A stretch of 64,000 nucleotides of DNA from JAWKWH01 sp963669415 (GTDB lineage: Bacteria > Pseudomonadota > Alphaproteobacteria > Rhizobiales > Rhizobiaceae), in assembly GCA_963669415.2 (NCBI GenBank), contig CAXXPS010000003.1, forward strand, positions 1,178,001 through 1,242,000, written 5' to 3'. The notes beneath the pieces were generated by a model that saw only the letters and a list, made by a program, of their open reading frames with translations, ran no database searches and had not been told where the DNA came from. Of the stretch, positions 1 through 9,849 are shown piece by piece (within the stretch, counting starts at the first letter, position 1; every line of letters starts with the position of its first letter). The translations under genes and the position numbers were made by a program.

Positions 1-2
1 AC

Positions 3-819
3 ATCGACGAGCACACGCATGAAAACCATCGTAAAGGTGCGGCGGCCGGACCAGAAAAAATACCCGGCATCAATCGCATCATTGCGGTTGCGTCGGGCAA
101 GGGCGGGGTCGGCAAATCGACTGTGGCGGCGAATTTGGCATGCGCACTGGCGCTCAATGGCCTAGCGCGTCGGCCTGTTGGACGCAGATGTTTACGGCCC
201 TTCACAGCCTCGCATGCTAGGTATTTCAGGCCGGCCGGCATCGCCAGACGGGCAGATGATCCTCCCGTTGCGTGGCCACGGGGTTACCTTGATGTCGATC
301 GGTTTGCTTGCAGCGGAAGGCGACGCCTTGGCTTGGCGCGGCCCGATGCTGATGGGCGCGCTGCAACAGATGCTGTCAAAGGTGCAGTGGGGAGCGCTTG
401 ATGTCTTGCTGGTTGATCTGCCGCCGGGCACCGGCGACGTTCAGATGACACTAGCGCAAACAGTTCGGGTCGATGGCGCTATCGTCGTGTCGACCCCGCA
501 GGACGTAGCGTTGCTCGACGCTCGCAAGGGCATCGATATGTTCCGTCAGATGAATGTTCCGATATTTGGCCTGATTGAGAACATGTCGACCCACATATGT
601 TCGAAATGCGGTCACGAAGAGCACATTTTCGGGCACGGAGGCGTCATGGCCGAAGCGGAAAAACTGGATGTGCCGCTGTTGGGATCAATTCCCTTGCTCA
701 TGGATATTCGCACCGCATCAGACGACGGAACGCCAATTGCTACGTCAAAGCCTGAAAGCGCGACCGCCGCCACTTTCTCGGACATTGCCAGCAAAATCAT
801 TCAAGGCAAAATCTCATGA
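3..819 (+). pseudogene. Mrp/ApbC-family P-loop ATPase, 5' partial and frameshifted
   Basis: Iron-sulfur cluster carrier ATPase of the Mrp/ApbC/NBP35 type. The Walker A motif SGKGGVGKST is read from about position 93 in frame 3. The rest of the protein (LLDADVYGPS, VDLPPGTGDVQ, then CSKCG with the CxxC that binds the bridging Fe-S cluster) is read from about 175 in frame 1. One extra A at about 164 in CCTAGCG explains the switch: without it the text reads GLRVGLLDADVYG, the family consensus. The N-terminus lies outside the window. Its stop overlaps the next start by 4 nt (ATGA). It may be a real mutation or a sequencing error. Confidence 0.85.
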
Positions 820-1523
820 ACAGCCTTGTTTTCCCACCTCTGATGAGTGGCCAGGAGGTCGAGGCAAACGTTGACCCGTTCGAAAACGCCTGTGGCAGAG
901 CCGCGCTTGGCTGCGATTCCGGTCTCGTAGTTTATCGCATTGATGCGGATTGGTTGCGTGCGGCAATCGTCTTCGCTCCGGAAGTGCCGCTTGAGGACGC
1001 CGTTGTAATGATGCCCGCCTGCGGTGTCGGATTTCAAAATGCACTTGGTGCGCTGGCGCCGCCGGAAGTCGCCGTTCATCTGGAATGGAGCGGCGGCATC
1101 CGCGTTAACGGAGCAGCGTGCGGCCGACTAAGAATGGCCGCATCAAACAAGAACCTGAAAGAGGAGCCGGATTGGCTGATTGTGGGGATGGAGATCCCGC
1201 TGCTGCCTGCCGGGGATTCCCCAGGAAACGACCCCGAGCAAACCACACTATTCGAGGAAGGCTGTGCAGAAGTCGAGCCACCCCGGCTACTGGAAAGCTG
1301 GACAAAACACACGCTGGTCTGGATCAACCGGTGGGCAGGCGAAGGTGTGGAACCACTGCACGAAGCGTGGCGTGGATTAGCGCATAATATTGGTGAAGAA
1401 ACCGCAGAACTTGGCCGCAGTGGCGTTTTTCTGGGTGTCGATGAGCGGTTTGGAATGCTGCTGAGAACAGGGGATGAGACGGAACTCCTGCCGTTGACAT
1501 TATTGCTGGAGGGCGGCCAATGA
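816..1523 (+). CDS. Biotin/lipoate-protein ligase-like protein (DUF4444 type)
   Basis: A 235-residue soluble protein. The N-terminal 160 residues resemble the BPL/LplA/LipB catalytic fold in the divergent form found in alphaproteobacteria, with a GGIRVNGAACGRLRMA segment resembling the substrate loop. The C-terminal part (from about residue 180) matches the small DUF4444-type domain. It is translationally coupled by 4-nt overlaps both to mrp upstream and to the DUF6505 gene downstream. The Mrp neighbour hints at a role in cofactor or Fe-S/lipoyl protein maturation, but the substrate is not known. Family recognition is from memory. Confidence 0.7.
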   Translation: MNSLVFPPLMSGQEVEANVDPFENACGRAALGCDSGLVVYRIDADWLRAAIVFAPEVPLEDAVVMMPACGVGFQNALGALAPPEVAVHLEWSGGIRVNGAACGRLRMAASNKNLKEEPDWLIVGMEIPLLPAGDSPGNDPEQTTLFEEGCAEVEPPRLLESWTKHTLVWINRWAGEGVEPLHEAWRGLAHNIGEETAELGRSGVFLGVDERFGMLLRTGDETELLPLTLLLEGGQ

Positions 1524-1998
1524 ACCTAGCACGCGCAATTCATGTCGATGAAAGCGACATGCATGTGTTTGCCCAACCGGCCCGCACCGGCGAATGGTGC
1601 ATTTCAGGCGGCTTTGAATTCTCAAACTGGACCGAAGAGCAACTGACCGGCAAGGCGCGGCAGGCATTTGCGAATGGCTGGTTGGGTGTCGAGACGTTTG
1701 GGCGTGTCACCTTCGTTGCAGTGACAAAGATCGAACCGCACGAACTGGATGGACCTGACCGAACAATTGGCGACGGCATTTCGTCGAAACCTACGGCGCT
1801 CCGTCGATGGAAGCTGCGTTGCCGGTTGCCTTGCAGGAACTCGAGCACATGGCGGATCTCTGTCGCGAGCATACAGCAAACACGATGATCACAGTCCACC
1901 GCGAACTGGGCGAAGACGGCGTGAGAGAGAGTTTCCGAACGATCGCGCCGCAATCGGCCGGATTGGAGCAGTTCGCAGTGCATGGATCGGGTTTTTGA
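1520..1998 (+). pseudogene. DUF6505 family protein, interrupted by two frameshifts
   Basis: The first part (to about 1750) reads MNLARAIHVDESD through KIEPHELD. The next short piece reads LTEQLAT one frame later, and the remainder, HFVETYGAPSMEAALPVALQ to the stop at 1998, reads in the third frame. Two single extra G residues, one in GGATGG near 1750 and one in CGACGG near 1775, would explain this. Removing them gives a continuous protein of about 158 residues, the expected size for this uncharacterised family. It overlaps the upstream gene by 4 nt. Function is unknown. Confidence 0.7.
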
Positions 1999-2026
1999 AA
2001 TTCTCGGTCACGCTCAATCCGAACGG

Positions 2027-2764
2027 TCACTGAATCTGCGCGGCGAGCACCCGCGCCGGCGCGCCATCGCATCCAAGAATCGGCACTGGAAGAAACATGA
2101 AATAGGCCCGCTTGCCGGCCAGCGCTTCCAAATTGGCTATCTGTTCGGCGATCAGAACGCCGTGTTTGAGAAGTGTCCGATGAATCGGAAAATCAAAACT
2201 CTCACCACGGCGGTCGAAGGCGAGGTCCGGAGTAGCCGTATCGACGGCAAGTAATCTGATTTTCATATCGACGAGCCAATCCGCCGCATCCTGAGAAAGA
2301 CATGGATGCCGGTTCCAGCTTTCGGTCCCCCACCGGTGTTCCCATCCGGTATGGATTACGACGATATCGCCCTTTTCAATTGAAGGAGCCGATCTCTCCA
2401 GATCCAGGGCTGTGATTTCTCCAAATTCCGGTAATTGAATGGAGGCAATCACGCCGCCGCCCATCAATCTGTCTAGCGGTACCTCGTCGATGCCCGGTCC
2501 ATCAGCGTAGAAATGATTGGGTGCATCGACATGGGTTCCGACGTGCACGATGGTTTCCAGTCTGGATACGTCGAGTGGCTTTTCAGGCATTGAAGCGAAC
2601 TTACCGAGCACCGGTGGCAGAAACATTGCTGAACGCGGAACATTTTCACCGAATTTGTACGTTAAATCGCACCAAACACCATCAATCACTGCGACCGGAT
2701 GTGCGGGAGCCTCGTTCCAACCAACCCAGCCCATCCGCGGTTCGCTGGAAGATCTGTCGCACAT
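2027..2764 (-). CDS. Cyclase family protein (KynB-like metal hydrolase)
   Basis: A 245-residue protein with the family metal-binding motif as HVGTHVDAPNHFY (about residues 74-86), the HxGTHxDxPxH signature of the cyclase/N-formylkynurenine formamidase fold. A downstream region (IEKGDIVVIHTGWE) is also typical. Members hydrolyse amide or ester bonds using divalent metals. The substrate cannot be told from sequence, and no tryptophan-degradation genes lie nearby. It converges with the DUF6505 gene and lies on the same strand as putA, 206 nt downstream of the putA stop. Confidence 0.8.
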   Translation of the reverse strand: MCDRSSSEPRMGWVGWNEAPAHPVAVIDGVWCDLTYKFGENVPRSAMFLPPVLGKFASMPEKPLDVSRLETIVHVGTHVDAPNHFYADGPGIDEVPLDRLMGGGVIASIQLPEFGEITALDLERSAPSIEKGDIVVIHTGWEHRWGTESWNRHPCLSQDAADWLVDMKIRLLAVDTATPDLAFDRRGESFDFPIHRTLLKHGVLIAEQIANLEALAGKRAYFMFLPVPILGCDGAPARVLAAQIQ

Positions 2765-2970
2765 GAGAATTTCTCCTTCGCCGCGTGAAATTTACGTTAT
2801 TCAGCAAACCAAAATTAGATCATCCATTGGGTATGTGGCGCAACAGCAGTGGGAGCAGAACCCGCAGATGGCGTTGCTATTGTTCATATTCTGCGCTGAA
2901 GCCAGATATTTGCGCTTCGCGACCTGGAGCGACGTTAGAGGGCGACAATCATCGAGATTGCTGTCGAGCC

Positions 2971-5900
2971 TCACCCCGCAGCAGCCAGAAGGCTTGCATT
3001 GCCACCCGCGGCTGTGGTGTCGACACAGACCGCACGCTCGTGAGCATAGGCAACAGCGTCCAGAGGTTCTGTGATCATCCGGACGATCGGCCCTTCCCGG
3101 CCTGCCAACAACTTGCGGATTTCGCGGGTTGTCTCCTCCGACCCGCAGAAAGCCACAGCGTCGACGGCCAATGAGGATATCGATTCCAAATTCGGTGATC
3201 CATCCACTACGATCAGTGGCAGGTTTTTGACTTTCGACAGGACCGAAAGGAATTGTCTTGCACCCTCGCCTGCAGCAATAACCGAGTTTCCCGCCGCCAG
3301 CGCCAGGACCGCTTGATTGAGCAAAGCATCCGGACCTGGTCCGAGGCAAAGCACATTACCGCGTGGATGCAGCGCCAGCGAATTGGCCTCTCCGGTCGGG
3401 CCGGGCAAATCAACGGGGCCAAAATCGAGTGACGCGGCAGCGGCAACAGCACCGGCGGCCCGTCCCCGCAGTGCTTTTCGCAGAACGGCAATTCTGTCCG
3501 GGCGAACCGGCCATTCACCGGCTTCGGCAAAAGCTTTCGGCAGCACAGCCTTACTATGGATGTCCTCGGGCGCTTTGGTCGCCGCTGCGCCGCCTGACTT
3601 CCTGAACCTGCGCAGATAATGCGGACCACCAGCCTTGGGGCCCGTACCCGACAGTCCCTCGCCACCAAATGGTTGCGAGCCAACGATGGCGCCAATCTGG
3701 TTGCGATTGACGTAAACATTGCCCGCGTGAACCTGGTCGATGATTTCCTGTACGCGGCTCTCTATGCGGGTGTGCAGCCCGAATGTCAGGCCATATCCGC
3801 GTGCGTTGACATCATCGATGACTTTGCCGATCTGCTCGGCCTCAAAGGTCGCGACATGAAGCACCGGCCCGAATATCTCGCGGTCCATGTCGGCGATACC
3901 GTTCACCATGATGATGTGGGGCGAAACAAAAAGACCCTCTTCAGGCACTTCCAGTTTGGCGATCACCCTGCCCTCCAGTTCTGCCGCTTGGCAGTAATCG
4001 AGGATGGATTGGCGGGCTTCCTGATCGATCACCGGTCCGACATCGCTTGAAAGCAGCCATGTATCGCCTACCAACAGTGCGTTCATGGCTCCGGTGAGCA
4101 TTTCGAGCACTTTTGGCGCCACATCTCGATGCACATACAGGATGCGAAGCGCTGAACAACGTTGACCCGCGCTTTGAAAAGAAGAAGCAATAATGTCGCG
4201 CACCGCCTGCTCTGGAAGTGCTGTAGAATCGACGATCATCGCGTTCAGTCCGCCGGTCTCGGCAATCAGCATCGCGTCAGATGCCGCAGTCCTTGCCAGT
4301 TGGGCTTCGATGAGCTTGGCAACTTCTGTTGACCCGGTGAAACAAACACCCGCAATACGCGGATCAGCAACCAGTGGCCCGCCGACTGACGGTCCATCAC
4401 CGGGCAGCAGTTGAATGACGTGATCAGGGATTCCCGCTTCAAGGATCAGCTCAACCGCCCGGGCAGCAATCAGGGGCGTTTGTTCAGCAGGTTTTGCGAT
4501 GACCGCATTTCCGGTCACCAGCGCCGCAGCGATCTGTCCGGTAAAAATTGCCAGCGGAAAATTCCAGGGCGAAATACACACGATCACTCCGCGGGCCTTT
4601 GTCTCGCGTTCAGCGCTGACTGCCTCATTGGCGTAGTATCGCAGAAAATCGACAGCTTCGCGCACTTCCGCAATCCCGTCGGCAAGCGTCTTTCCGGCTT
4701 CACGGGCAGTCAGCGCGAAGAACTCGGAGGCGTTTTCCTCGTAAAGCTCGGCGATGCGGTTGAGAATTTCGGCACGTTCGCTCACCGGTTTGGCCGACCA
4801 TTCGGGTTGCGCGGCTTCGGCCCTGCCGACCGCTCCGGCGGCAATCCCGGCATTCGCCTCTGTGACTTCGCCGACAATCTCGGTAGATCGTGCGGGATTG
4901 AAAACACTGCGAGTGCCTCCGCCTTCTACCGGTGGGATCGGCCTTGAGTTCCAGCGATGAGGCGGTTCAAACGGCTTGCGGCTTTTTTCGATGGCCAAAA
5001 CGGCGGCTCGGTCGAATATGTCCCAGCCACGTGAATTGACCCGGTCCAGGCCGAATATCCGAGACGGGTGCTGGATGACCGGATTGACCGCACTCTGTCC
5101 CCCTGCGAGTGCAACAGGGTCGCTTGCTATCTCCTCTGCACTGACTGCCTCATCGACAATCTGGTGCACGAAGGAAGAGTTAGCGCCGTTTTCCAAGAGG
5201 CGCCGCACCAGATACGCCAGCAGATCCTCATGCGCGCCCACCGGTGCATAGATCCGGCAACGCGTTCCCTCTGCTTTCCTGATCTCCTCATGCAGCGCAT
5301 CGCCCATGCCGTGAAGGCGCTGAAACTCGAACTTCGTCCGGTCTTCTGCCATTTCCAGGATGGCCGCTGCGGTGTGCGCATTATGGGTGGCAAATTGCGG
5401 ATAGATGCGATCGGTAAGACCAAGCAGTTTTCGCGCGCAGGCAAGATAGGAAATGTCGGTATTGCATTTGCGAGTGAAGACGGGAAAGCCTTCAAGGCCT
5501 AGCACCTGTGCGCGCTTGATCTCGGTATCCCAGTAGGCGCCCTTGACCAGACGGACCATCACCTTGCGGTCAAGGCGCTCCGCCAAACCGTACAACCAAT
5601 CAATGACGAAAGGTGCGCGCGGTCCATAAGCCTGAACGACGACGCCGAAACCTTCCCAGCCTTCCAGCGATTTATCTGCCAGCACCGCTTCGATTACGTC
5701 CAGCGACAAATCAAGCCGTTCAGCTTCCTCCGCATCAATGTTCAAGCCCATGCGTGCATCGCGAGCCTCCTGGCAGAGTTCCAGAAGCTGCGTCGACAAT
5801 TCAGGAAGCATTCGGTCGCGCTGTGGCTCTTCATAACGCGGATGCAATGCGGATAATTTGACCGAAATTCCCGGATTGGTGCGGATATCATCACTGTTGG

Positions 5901-6579
5901 ATTCCCGCTTCAATGCTCTGATTGCCTGCTGGTAGGCCTCGAAATATCGCTCGGCATCGGCATGGGTTCGCGCAGCTTCGCCGAGCATGTCGTAGGAATA
6001 GAGATATCCCTTCACGGTCATGGGCTTACCGCGCGAAACTGCTTTCTTGATTGTCTGGCCGAGAACGAACTGATCGCCCATTTCGCGCATGGCGGTCCCA
6101 ACAGCTGTGCGGATCACCGGCTCCCCAAGCCGTCTGATCATGCCGAAAAGGGTGGTTTCTATCGGCCCTTCGCCCTGCTCGAGCACACGGCCGGTCAGCA
6201 TGAGTGCCCAAGTTGAAGCGTTGACGAACATGGAGGCAGATTCGCCTGAATGCGAAGACCAGTCATGCGGCACGATCTTGTCAGCAATCAGCTCGTCGAT
6301 GGTTTCGGCGTCGGGCACCCGAAGCAATGCTTCTGCCAGGCACATCAATGCAACGCCTTCATTGGTCGACAAGCCGTATTCGGCCAGGAATGCTTCCATA
6401 AGTTTCGGTTCACTGGAAGCGCGCACCGCCCTCACCAGATCAGCGCCGCGCCCGGAAATGCGCGCGCGCGTATTCACATCCAGCGCAGCAAGTTCCGACA
6501 GGCGTGTTACGGCCGCTGCCTCATCAGCATAAGTGTTTTTGCGAATGGCGCCCCGAAGCGCCTCAAGAGAATTTGCCAA
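2971..6579 (-). CDS. putA: Bifunctional proline dehydrogenase / L-glutamate-gamma-semialdehyde dehydrogenase
   Basis: Oxidises proline to glutamate in two steps with FAD and then NAD+. Of 1202 residues, the PRODH barrel lies at about 170-480 (signature RLVKGAYWDTEIKRAQ), followed by the aldehyde dehydrogenase domain at about 540-1000 (SPWNFPLAIFTGQ, FTGSTEVAK, AETGGLNA and the catalytic Cys in SAGQRCSALR). A C-terminal extension follows. There is no N-terminal ribbon-helix-helix domain, so it is not a self-regulating trifunctional PutA; the divergent Lrp gene probably regulates it. The start is a TTG preceded by AGGGGG. Confidence 0.95.
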   Translation of the reverse strand: MANSLEALRGAIRKNTYADEAAAVTRLSELAALDVNTRARISGRGADLVRAVRASSEPKLMEAFLAEYGLSTNEGVALMCLAEALLRVPDAETIDELIADKIVPHDWSSHSGESASMFVNASTWALMLTGRVLEQGEGPIETTLFGMIRRLGEPVIRTAVGTAMREMGDQFVLGQTIKKAVSRGKPMTVKGYLYSYDMLGEAARTHADAERYFEAYQQAIRALKRESNSDDIRTNPGISVKLSALHPRYEEPQRDRMLPELSTQLLELCQEARDARMGLNIDAEEAERLDLSLDVIEAVLADKSLEGWEGFGVVVQAYGPRAPFVIDWLYGLAERLDRKVMVRLVKGAYWDTEIKRAQVLGLEGFPVFTRKCNTDISYLACARKLLGLTDRIYPQFATHNAHTAAAILEMAEDRTKFEFQRLHGMGDALHEEIRKAEGTRCRIYAPVGAHEDLLAYLVRRLLENGANSSFVHQIVDEAVSAEEIASDPVALAGGQSAVNPVIQHPSRIFGLDRVNSRGWDIFDRAAVLAIEKSRKPFEPPHRWNSRPIPPVEGGGTRSVFNPARSTEIVGEVTEANAGIAAGAVGRAEAAQPEWSAKPVSERAEILNRIAELYEENASEFFALTAREAGKTLADGIAEVREAVDFLRYYANEAVSAERETKARGVIVCISPWNFPLAIFTGQIAAALVTGNAVIAKPAEQTPLIAARAVELILEAGIPDHVIQLLPGDGPSVGGPLVADPRIAGVCFTGSTEVAKLIEAQLARTAASDAMLIAETGGLNAMIVDSTALPEQAVRDIIASSFQSAGQRCSALRILYVHRDVAPKVLEMLTGAMNALLVGDTWLLSSDVGPVIDQEARQSILDYCQAAELEGRVIAKLEVPEEGLFVSPHIIMVNGIADMDREIFGPVLHVATFEAEQIGKVIDDVNARGYGLTFGLHTRIESRVQEIIDQVHAGNVYVNRNQIGAIVGSQPFGGEGLSGTGPKAGGPHYLRRFRKSGGAAATKAPEDIHSKAVLPKAFAEAGEWPVRPDRIAVLRKALRGRAAGAVAAAASLDFGPVDLPGPTGEANSLALHPRGNVLCLGPGPDALLNQAVLALAAGNSVIAAGEGARQFLSVLSKVKNLPLIVVDGSPNLESISSLAVDAVAFCGSEETTREIRKLLAGREGPIVRMITEPLDAVAYAHERAVCVDTTAAGGNASLLAAAG

Positions 6580-6735
6580 TTCAACCCCCTGAAAGTCGGT
6601 GTGCGAGACTACCTTGTTTGCTGTTGGAGCCTATTTTACCAAACTTCTGAAAACCGTTTTGACCAAAGGTTGGCATACATTAGTCTGTTCAGCACTCTGA
6701 TTTCAGCATTTTTACTCATTTGAACTGGATTTTGG

Positions 6736-7188
6736 ATGGACACAGATCATTTGGACCGCATAGATCAGAAAATCGTCGCTGCACTTGCAGCAGACGGCCG
6801 TCAATCCATGGCACAGCTTGCCGTCAATGTGGGGCTGTCGAAAACGCCAGTGCAAGCCCGCGTCAAACGGCTAGAGAAGGACGGATATATTCGCGGCTAT
6901 ACCGCTATCATTGATCGTGAACGCTTGGGCGAGGGCCACATTGCATTTGTTCAAGTGACCCTGTCGGACACACGTTCATTGGCGCTTGATGCCTTCAACA
7001 AGGCAATTCTCGCGGTTCCCGATATCGAGCAGTGCCACATGATCGCAGGTGGGTTCGACTATCTGCTCAAAGTCCGCACCAGAGACATCGCCTCCTATAG
7101 ACGCGTTCTTGGAGAACGCATCTCCGCCCTGCCCCATGTGGCGCAGACATCGACGTTTGTGGCGATGGAGACGGTCAAAGACCGGTAG
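6736..7188 (+). CDS. Lrp/AsnC-family regulator, probable PutR
   Basis: A 150-residue protein with an N-terminal winged helix-turn-helix (LDRIDQKIVAALAADGRQSM, then KTPVQARVKRLEKDGYI) and a C-terminal RAM ligand domain (CHMIAGGFDYLLKVRTRDI). It is divergent from putA across 156 nt. In alphaproteobacteria this arrangement is typical of PutR, which activates putA in the presence of proline. That role is inferred from position. Its 3' end overlaps the convergent aldose epimerase gene by 14 nt. Confidence 0.88.
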   Translation: MDTDHLDRIDQKIVAALAADGRQSMAQLAVNVGLSKTPVQARVKRLEKDGYIRGYTAIIDRERLGEGHIAFVQVTLSDTRSLALDAFNKAILAVPDIEQCHMIAGGFDYLLKVRTRDIASYRRVLGERISALPHVAQTSTFVAMETVKDR

Positions 7189-8194
7189 GCAGTTTGAACC
7201 GGTACTCCGTCACCTGTCGATAGGTTTCGCCAGGATGCAGGATGCATTTTGGAAAATACGACCGGTTCGGTCCGTCGGGCCAGGTTTGCGCTTCAAGGCA
7301 AAAACCCGAATGAGCGTTGTAGGCCCTGCCCTCCAGCCCACCATGCATTTCAGCGATACCACCGCCTGCATAAAGCTGCACCCCGGGCTCCGTCGTCCAG
7401 ACCTCCATCTCGACGCCTGATGCGTTGCCTTGCGCCCAGACCGCACGTTGCAAATCACCATGCTGTGCTGCCAGACAGAAATTGTGATCATATAGCTGCT
7501 GCTCGTCGCCGGAATCTTGGCGAATCGGACGCGCCAGGCGGAAATCAAAGTCCGTTCCCTCCACCGGCTGTACCACGCCGGTCGGGATCAATTCATCATC
7601 AACGGGGAGATATGCGTCGGCTGCGAGTTGCAGCCGGTGATCGAGAACATCACCCTCCCCGCCGTCATTGAGGTTGAAATAGGAATGATGGGCAAGATTG
7701 CACGGCGTTGGGGCGTCGGTTGTCGCCTCAAGTTCGACCATCAGGCGCGCGGGTGGCAGCAGGCGATAGGTGCAGGCAATATCAAGCGTTCCCGGAAACC
7801 CCATCTCACCCGCGCCATCGAGCAGGGTCAACGTGACAAAATCTCCGCCGGTGTCTGCAATCTTCCAGTTCCGTTTGCCAATGCCATTTGCGCCGCCATG
7901 CAGCGTATGTTTGCCGAGGAAGTTTTGATCTGCGTGAAATTCTTCTCCGTCTATCGAAAATCGGCCACCGGCGATGCGATTGGCAAAACGCCCGGCGATC
8001 GCTCCGAAATACGGGGATTTATCAGGATAGTCCTCGAAATTCTCAAATCCGAGCACCAGCGGCGAGCGGTGACCCTCCAACCGCAGGTCTTGGACCACCG
8101 CACCCCAACTTATGATGCGTGCAGACAGGCCACCGCCAGAAATGCCTATCCGGAAAACGTCAGCACCGTCAGGGGTATTTCCGAATAATTCCAC
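7175..8194 (-). CDS. galM: Aldose 1-epimerase (mutarotase)
   Basis: A 339-residue galactose mutarotase family protein that interconverts alpha and beta anomers of hexoses. Visible motifs are GAIAGRFANRI, HTLHGGANGIGKRNW, and CNLAHHSYFNL carrying the catalytic histidine. A later LYAGGGI segment is also present. The start is a GTG. It lies 11 nt downstream of the aldehyde dehydrogenase gene on the same strand, so the two are probably cotranscribed, although no galactose catabolic enzymes are adjacent. Confidence 0.9.
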   Translation of the reverse strand: MELFGNTPDGADVFRIGISGGGLSARIISWGAVVQDLRLEGHRSPLVLGFENFEDYPDKSPYFGAIAGRFANRIAGGRFSIDGEEFHADQNFLGKHTLHGGANGIGKRNWKIADTGGDFVTLTLLDGAGEMGFPGTLDIACTYRLLPPARLMVELEATTDAPTPCNLAHHSYFNLNDGGEGDVLDHRLQLAADAYLPVDDELIPTGVVQPVEGTDFDFRLARPIRQDSGDEQQLYDHNFCLAAQHGDLQRAVWAQGNASGVEMEVWTTEPGVQLYAGGGIAEMHGGLEGRAYNAHSGFCLEAQTWPDGPNRSYFPKCILHPGETYRQVTEYRFKLPTGL

Positions 8195-8205
8195 CGGCAG
8201 TCCCG

Positions 8206-9663
8206 TTACAGTCCTAGCCCACCGATGCAGACATATTTGGAATCGAGATAATCCTCGATGCCCTGGTGTCCGCCTTCCTTGCCCAAGCCAGACTCCTTCA
8301 GGCCACCGAATGGCGCTTCAACCGTTGTGATCAAGCCTTCGTTGACACCAATCAATCCATATTTGACGCCGTCTGATACACGGAAAGCCCGTCCGAGGTC
8401 GCCGGTGTAGAAGTAACAGGCCAGACCGTATTCGGTGTCGTTGGCCATGGCGATCGCCTCATTTTCGGTCTCGAACTTGTAGACCGGCGATATCGGCCCG
8501 AAAATCTCTTCCTTTGTAAACCGCATTTCGGAAGAAGCATCGGCGATCACGGTCGGCTGGAAAAAGGTTCCACCGAGTTCGTGACGCTCACCGCCAGCAA
8601 CGACGCGTCCACCCTTGGCCTTGGCGTCTGCAATCATGCCTTCGACGGTGTCGACTGCTCCTCCGTCAATCAGCGGTCCTTGTTTCGTGCCGTCTTCCAG
8701 ACCGGGCCCAACCGTGAGATCGTTGGTGGCAGCGACCAGCTTGTCGAGGAATTCGTCATAGACGCCGGCCTGAACCAGAAAGCGGTTGGTGCAGACACAG
8801 GTCTGACCGGAATTACGGTATTTGGCGATGATCGCACCCTCTACCGCGCGGTCGACGTCCGCGTCGTCGAACACGATGAACGGCGCATTGCCGCCAAGTT
8901 CCATCGATACTTTTTTCACCGTCCCTGCTGCACGTTGCATGATGACCTTGCCGACTTCAGTCGAACCGGTGAATGTGATTTTGCGCACCAGCGGATTGTC
9001 GCAAATTTCGTTGCCGATCGCCGACGCCGAACCGGTGACGATATTGACCACGCCTGAGGGAATGCCAACTTCCTCGCAGAGTACTCCCCACGCAAGGCCC
9101 GAATAAGGTGTGGCAGTCGCCGGTTTGACAACGGCAGTGCAGCCTGCGGCCAGCGCTGGTCCGATCTTGCGCGCCAACATGGATGAAGGGAAATTCCACG
9201 GCGTTATCGCTGCGATAACGCCGACCGGCTCCTTTGTGACCATGATTTTGCGATCGGCCCAGGGTGCCGGGACGAGATCGCCGTATACCCTGCGACCTTC
9301 CTCGGCAAACCACAGCACATAAGCTGCCGACATGCCGATCTCGCCCTTGGCTTCGAAGAGCGGTTTGCCCTGTTCCAGCACCAGCAATTCTGCCAACACA
9401 TCCTGGTTGTCCATGATTGCATCGTGCAATTTGCGCAGAAGCTGTGATCGATGAAGCGCCGAGGTCTTTCGCCACTCCAGGAACGCGTCTTGAGCGGCTG
9501 ATATTGCGCGGGCAGTCTCTGCTGCTCCCGACTTCGGCACCGTGCCCAGCTTCAGCCCCGTGGCCGGATTGTTCACATCGATCGTTTCGCCTGAATCCGC
9601 GCCAACCCATTGCCCGCCGATGAGATTGGCTTCACGCATGAAATGGCTTGTTTTCTGCAACAT
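8206..9663 (-). CDS. gabD: NAD(P)-dependent succinate-semialdehyde dehydrogenase
   Basis: A 485-residue aldehyde dehydrogenase. It has the cofactor-site segment TPWNFPSSMLARK, the FTGSTEVGK loop, the catalytic glutamate in MELGGNAPFIVFDDAD and the catalytic cysteine in RNSGQTCVCTNRF. The CVCTNR version and overall similarity fit the GabD branch, which oxidises succinate semialdehyde to succinate in GABA breakdown. The start follows an AGGGAG ribosome-binding site. The divergent GntR gene is a likely regulator. The precise aldehyde is inferred. Confidence 0.85.
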   Translation of the reverse strand: MLQKTSHFMREANLIGGQWVGADSGETIDVNNPATGLKLGTVPKSGAAETARAISAAQDAFLEWRKTSALHRSQLLRKLHDAIMDNQDVLAELLVLEQGKPLFEAKGEIGMSAAYVLWFAEEGRRVYGDLVPAPWADRKIMVTKEPVGVIAAITPWNFPSSMLARKIGPALAAGCTAVVKPATATPYSGLAWGVLCEEVGIPSGVVNIVTGSASAIGNEICDNPLVRKITFTGSTEVGKVIMQRAAGTVKKVSMELGGNAPFIVFDDADVDRAVEGAIIAKYRNSGQTCVCTNRFLVQAGVYDEFLDKLVAATNDLTVGPGLEDGTKQGPLIDGGAVDTVEGMIADAKAKGGRVVAGGERHELGGTFFQPTVIADASSEMRFTKEEIFGPISPVYKFETENEAIAMANDTEYGLACYFYTGDLGRAFRVSDGVKYGLIGVNEGLITTVEAPFGGLKESGLGKEGGHQGIEDYLDSKYVCIGGLGL

Positions 9664-9849
9664 TGAGAGTTCTCCCTGCGCGACGGAAGCGCTGATTTTC
9701 CGGAAAAGAAGACAGGCGATACCTGACCGTATTCAGGGTCCCGAGTAGCACCTTGAACGCCGGCGCGGCAAGGCCCGAATTCAGCCTTCGAAGCGCCATC
9801 GCTCGAAATCGGTGTGATTCTTCTATCTTATGTCTTACAAGAAGCTGTA

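Noticed and set aside
2801..3349. Open frame opposite the 3' end of putA
   Set aside because: It is a shadow of the conserved PutA C-terminus in another frame, with Cys/Arg-rich composition and no start signal.
2971..6579. Trifunctional PutA with DNA-binding domain
   Set aside because: The N-terminus starts directly with the arm/PRODH region and has no ribbon-helix-helix; a separate Lrp gene is present.
9820..9842. Well-defined HutC-type operator for the GntR regulator
   Set aside because: Only a weak, imperfect inverted repeat is present; mentioned within the gene entry but not called as a site.
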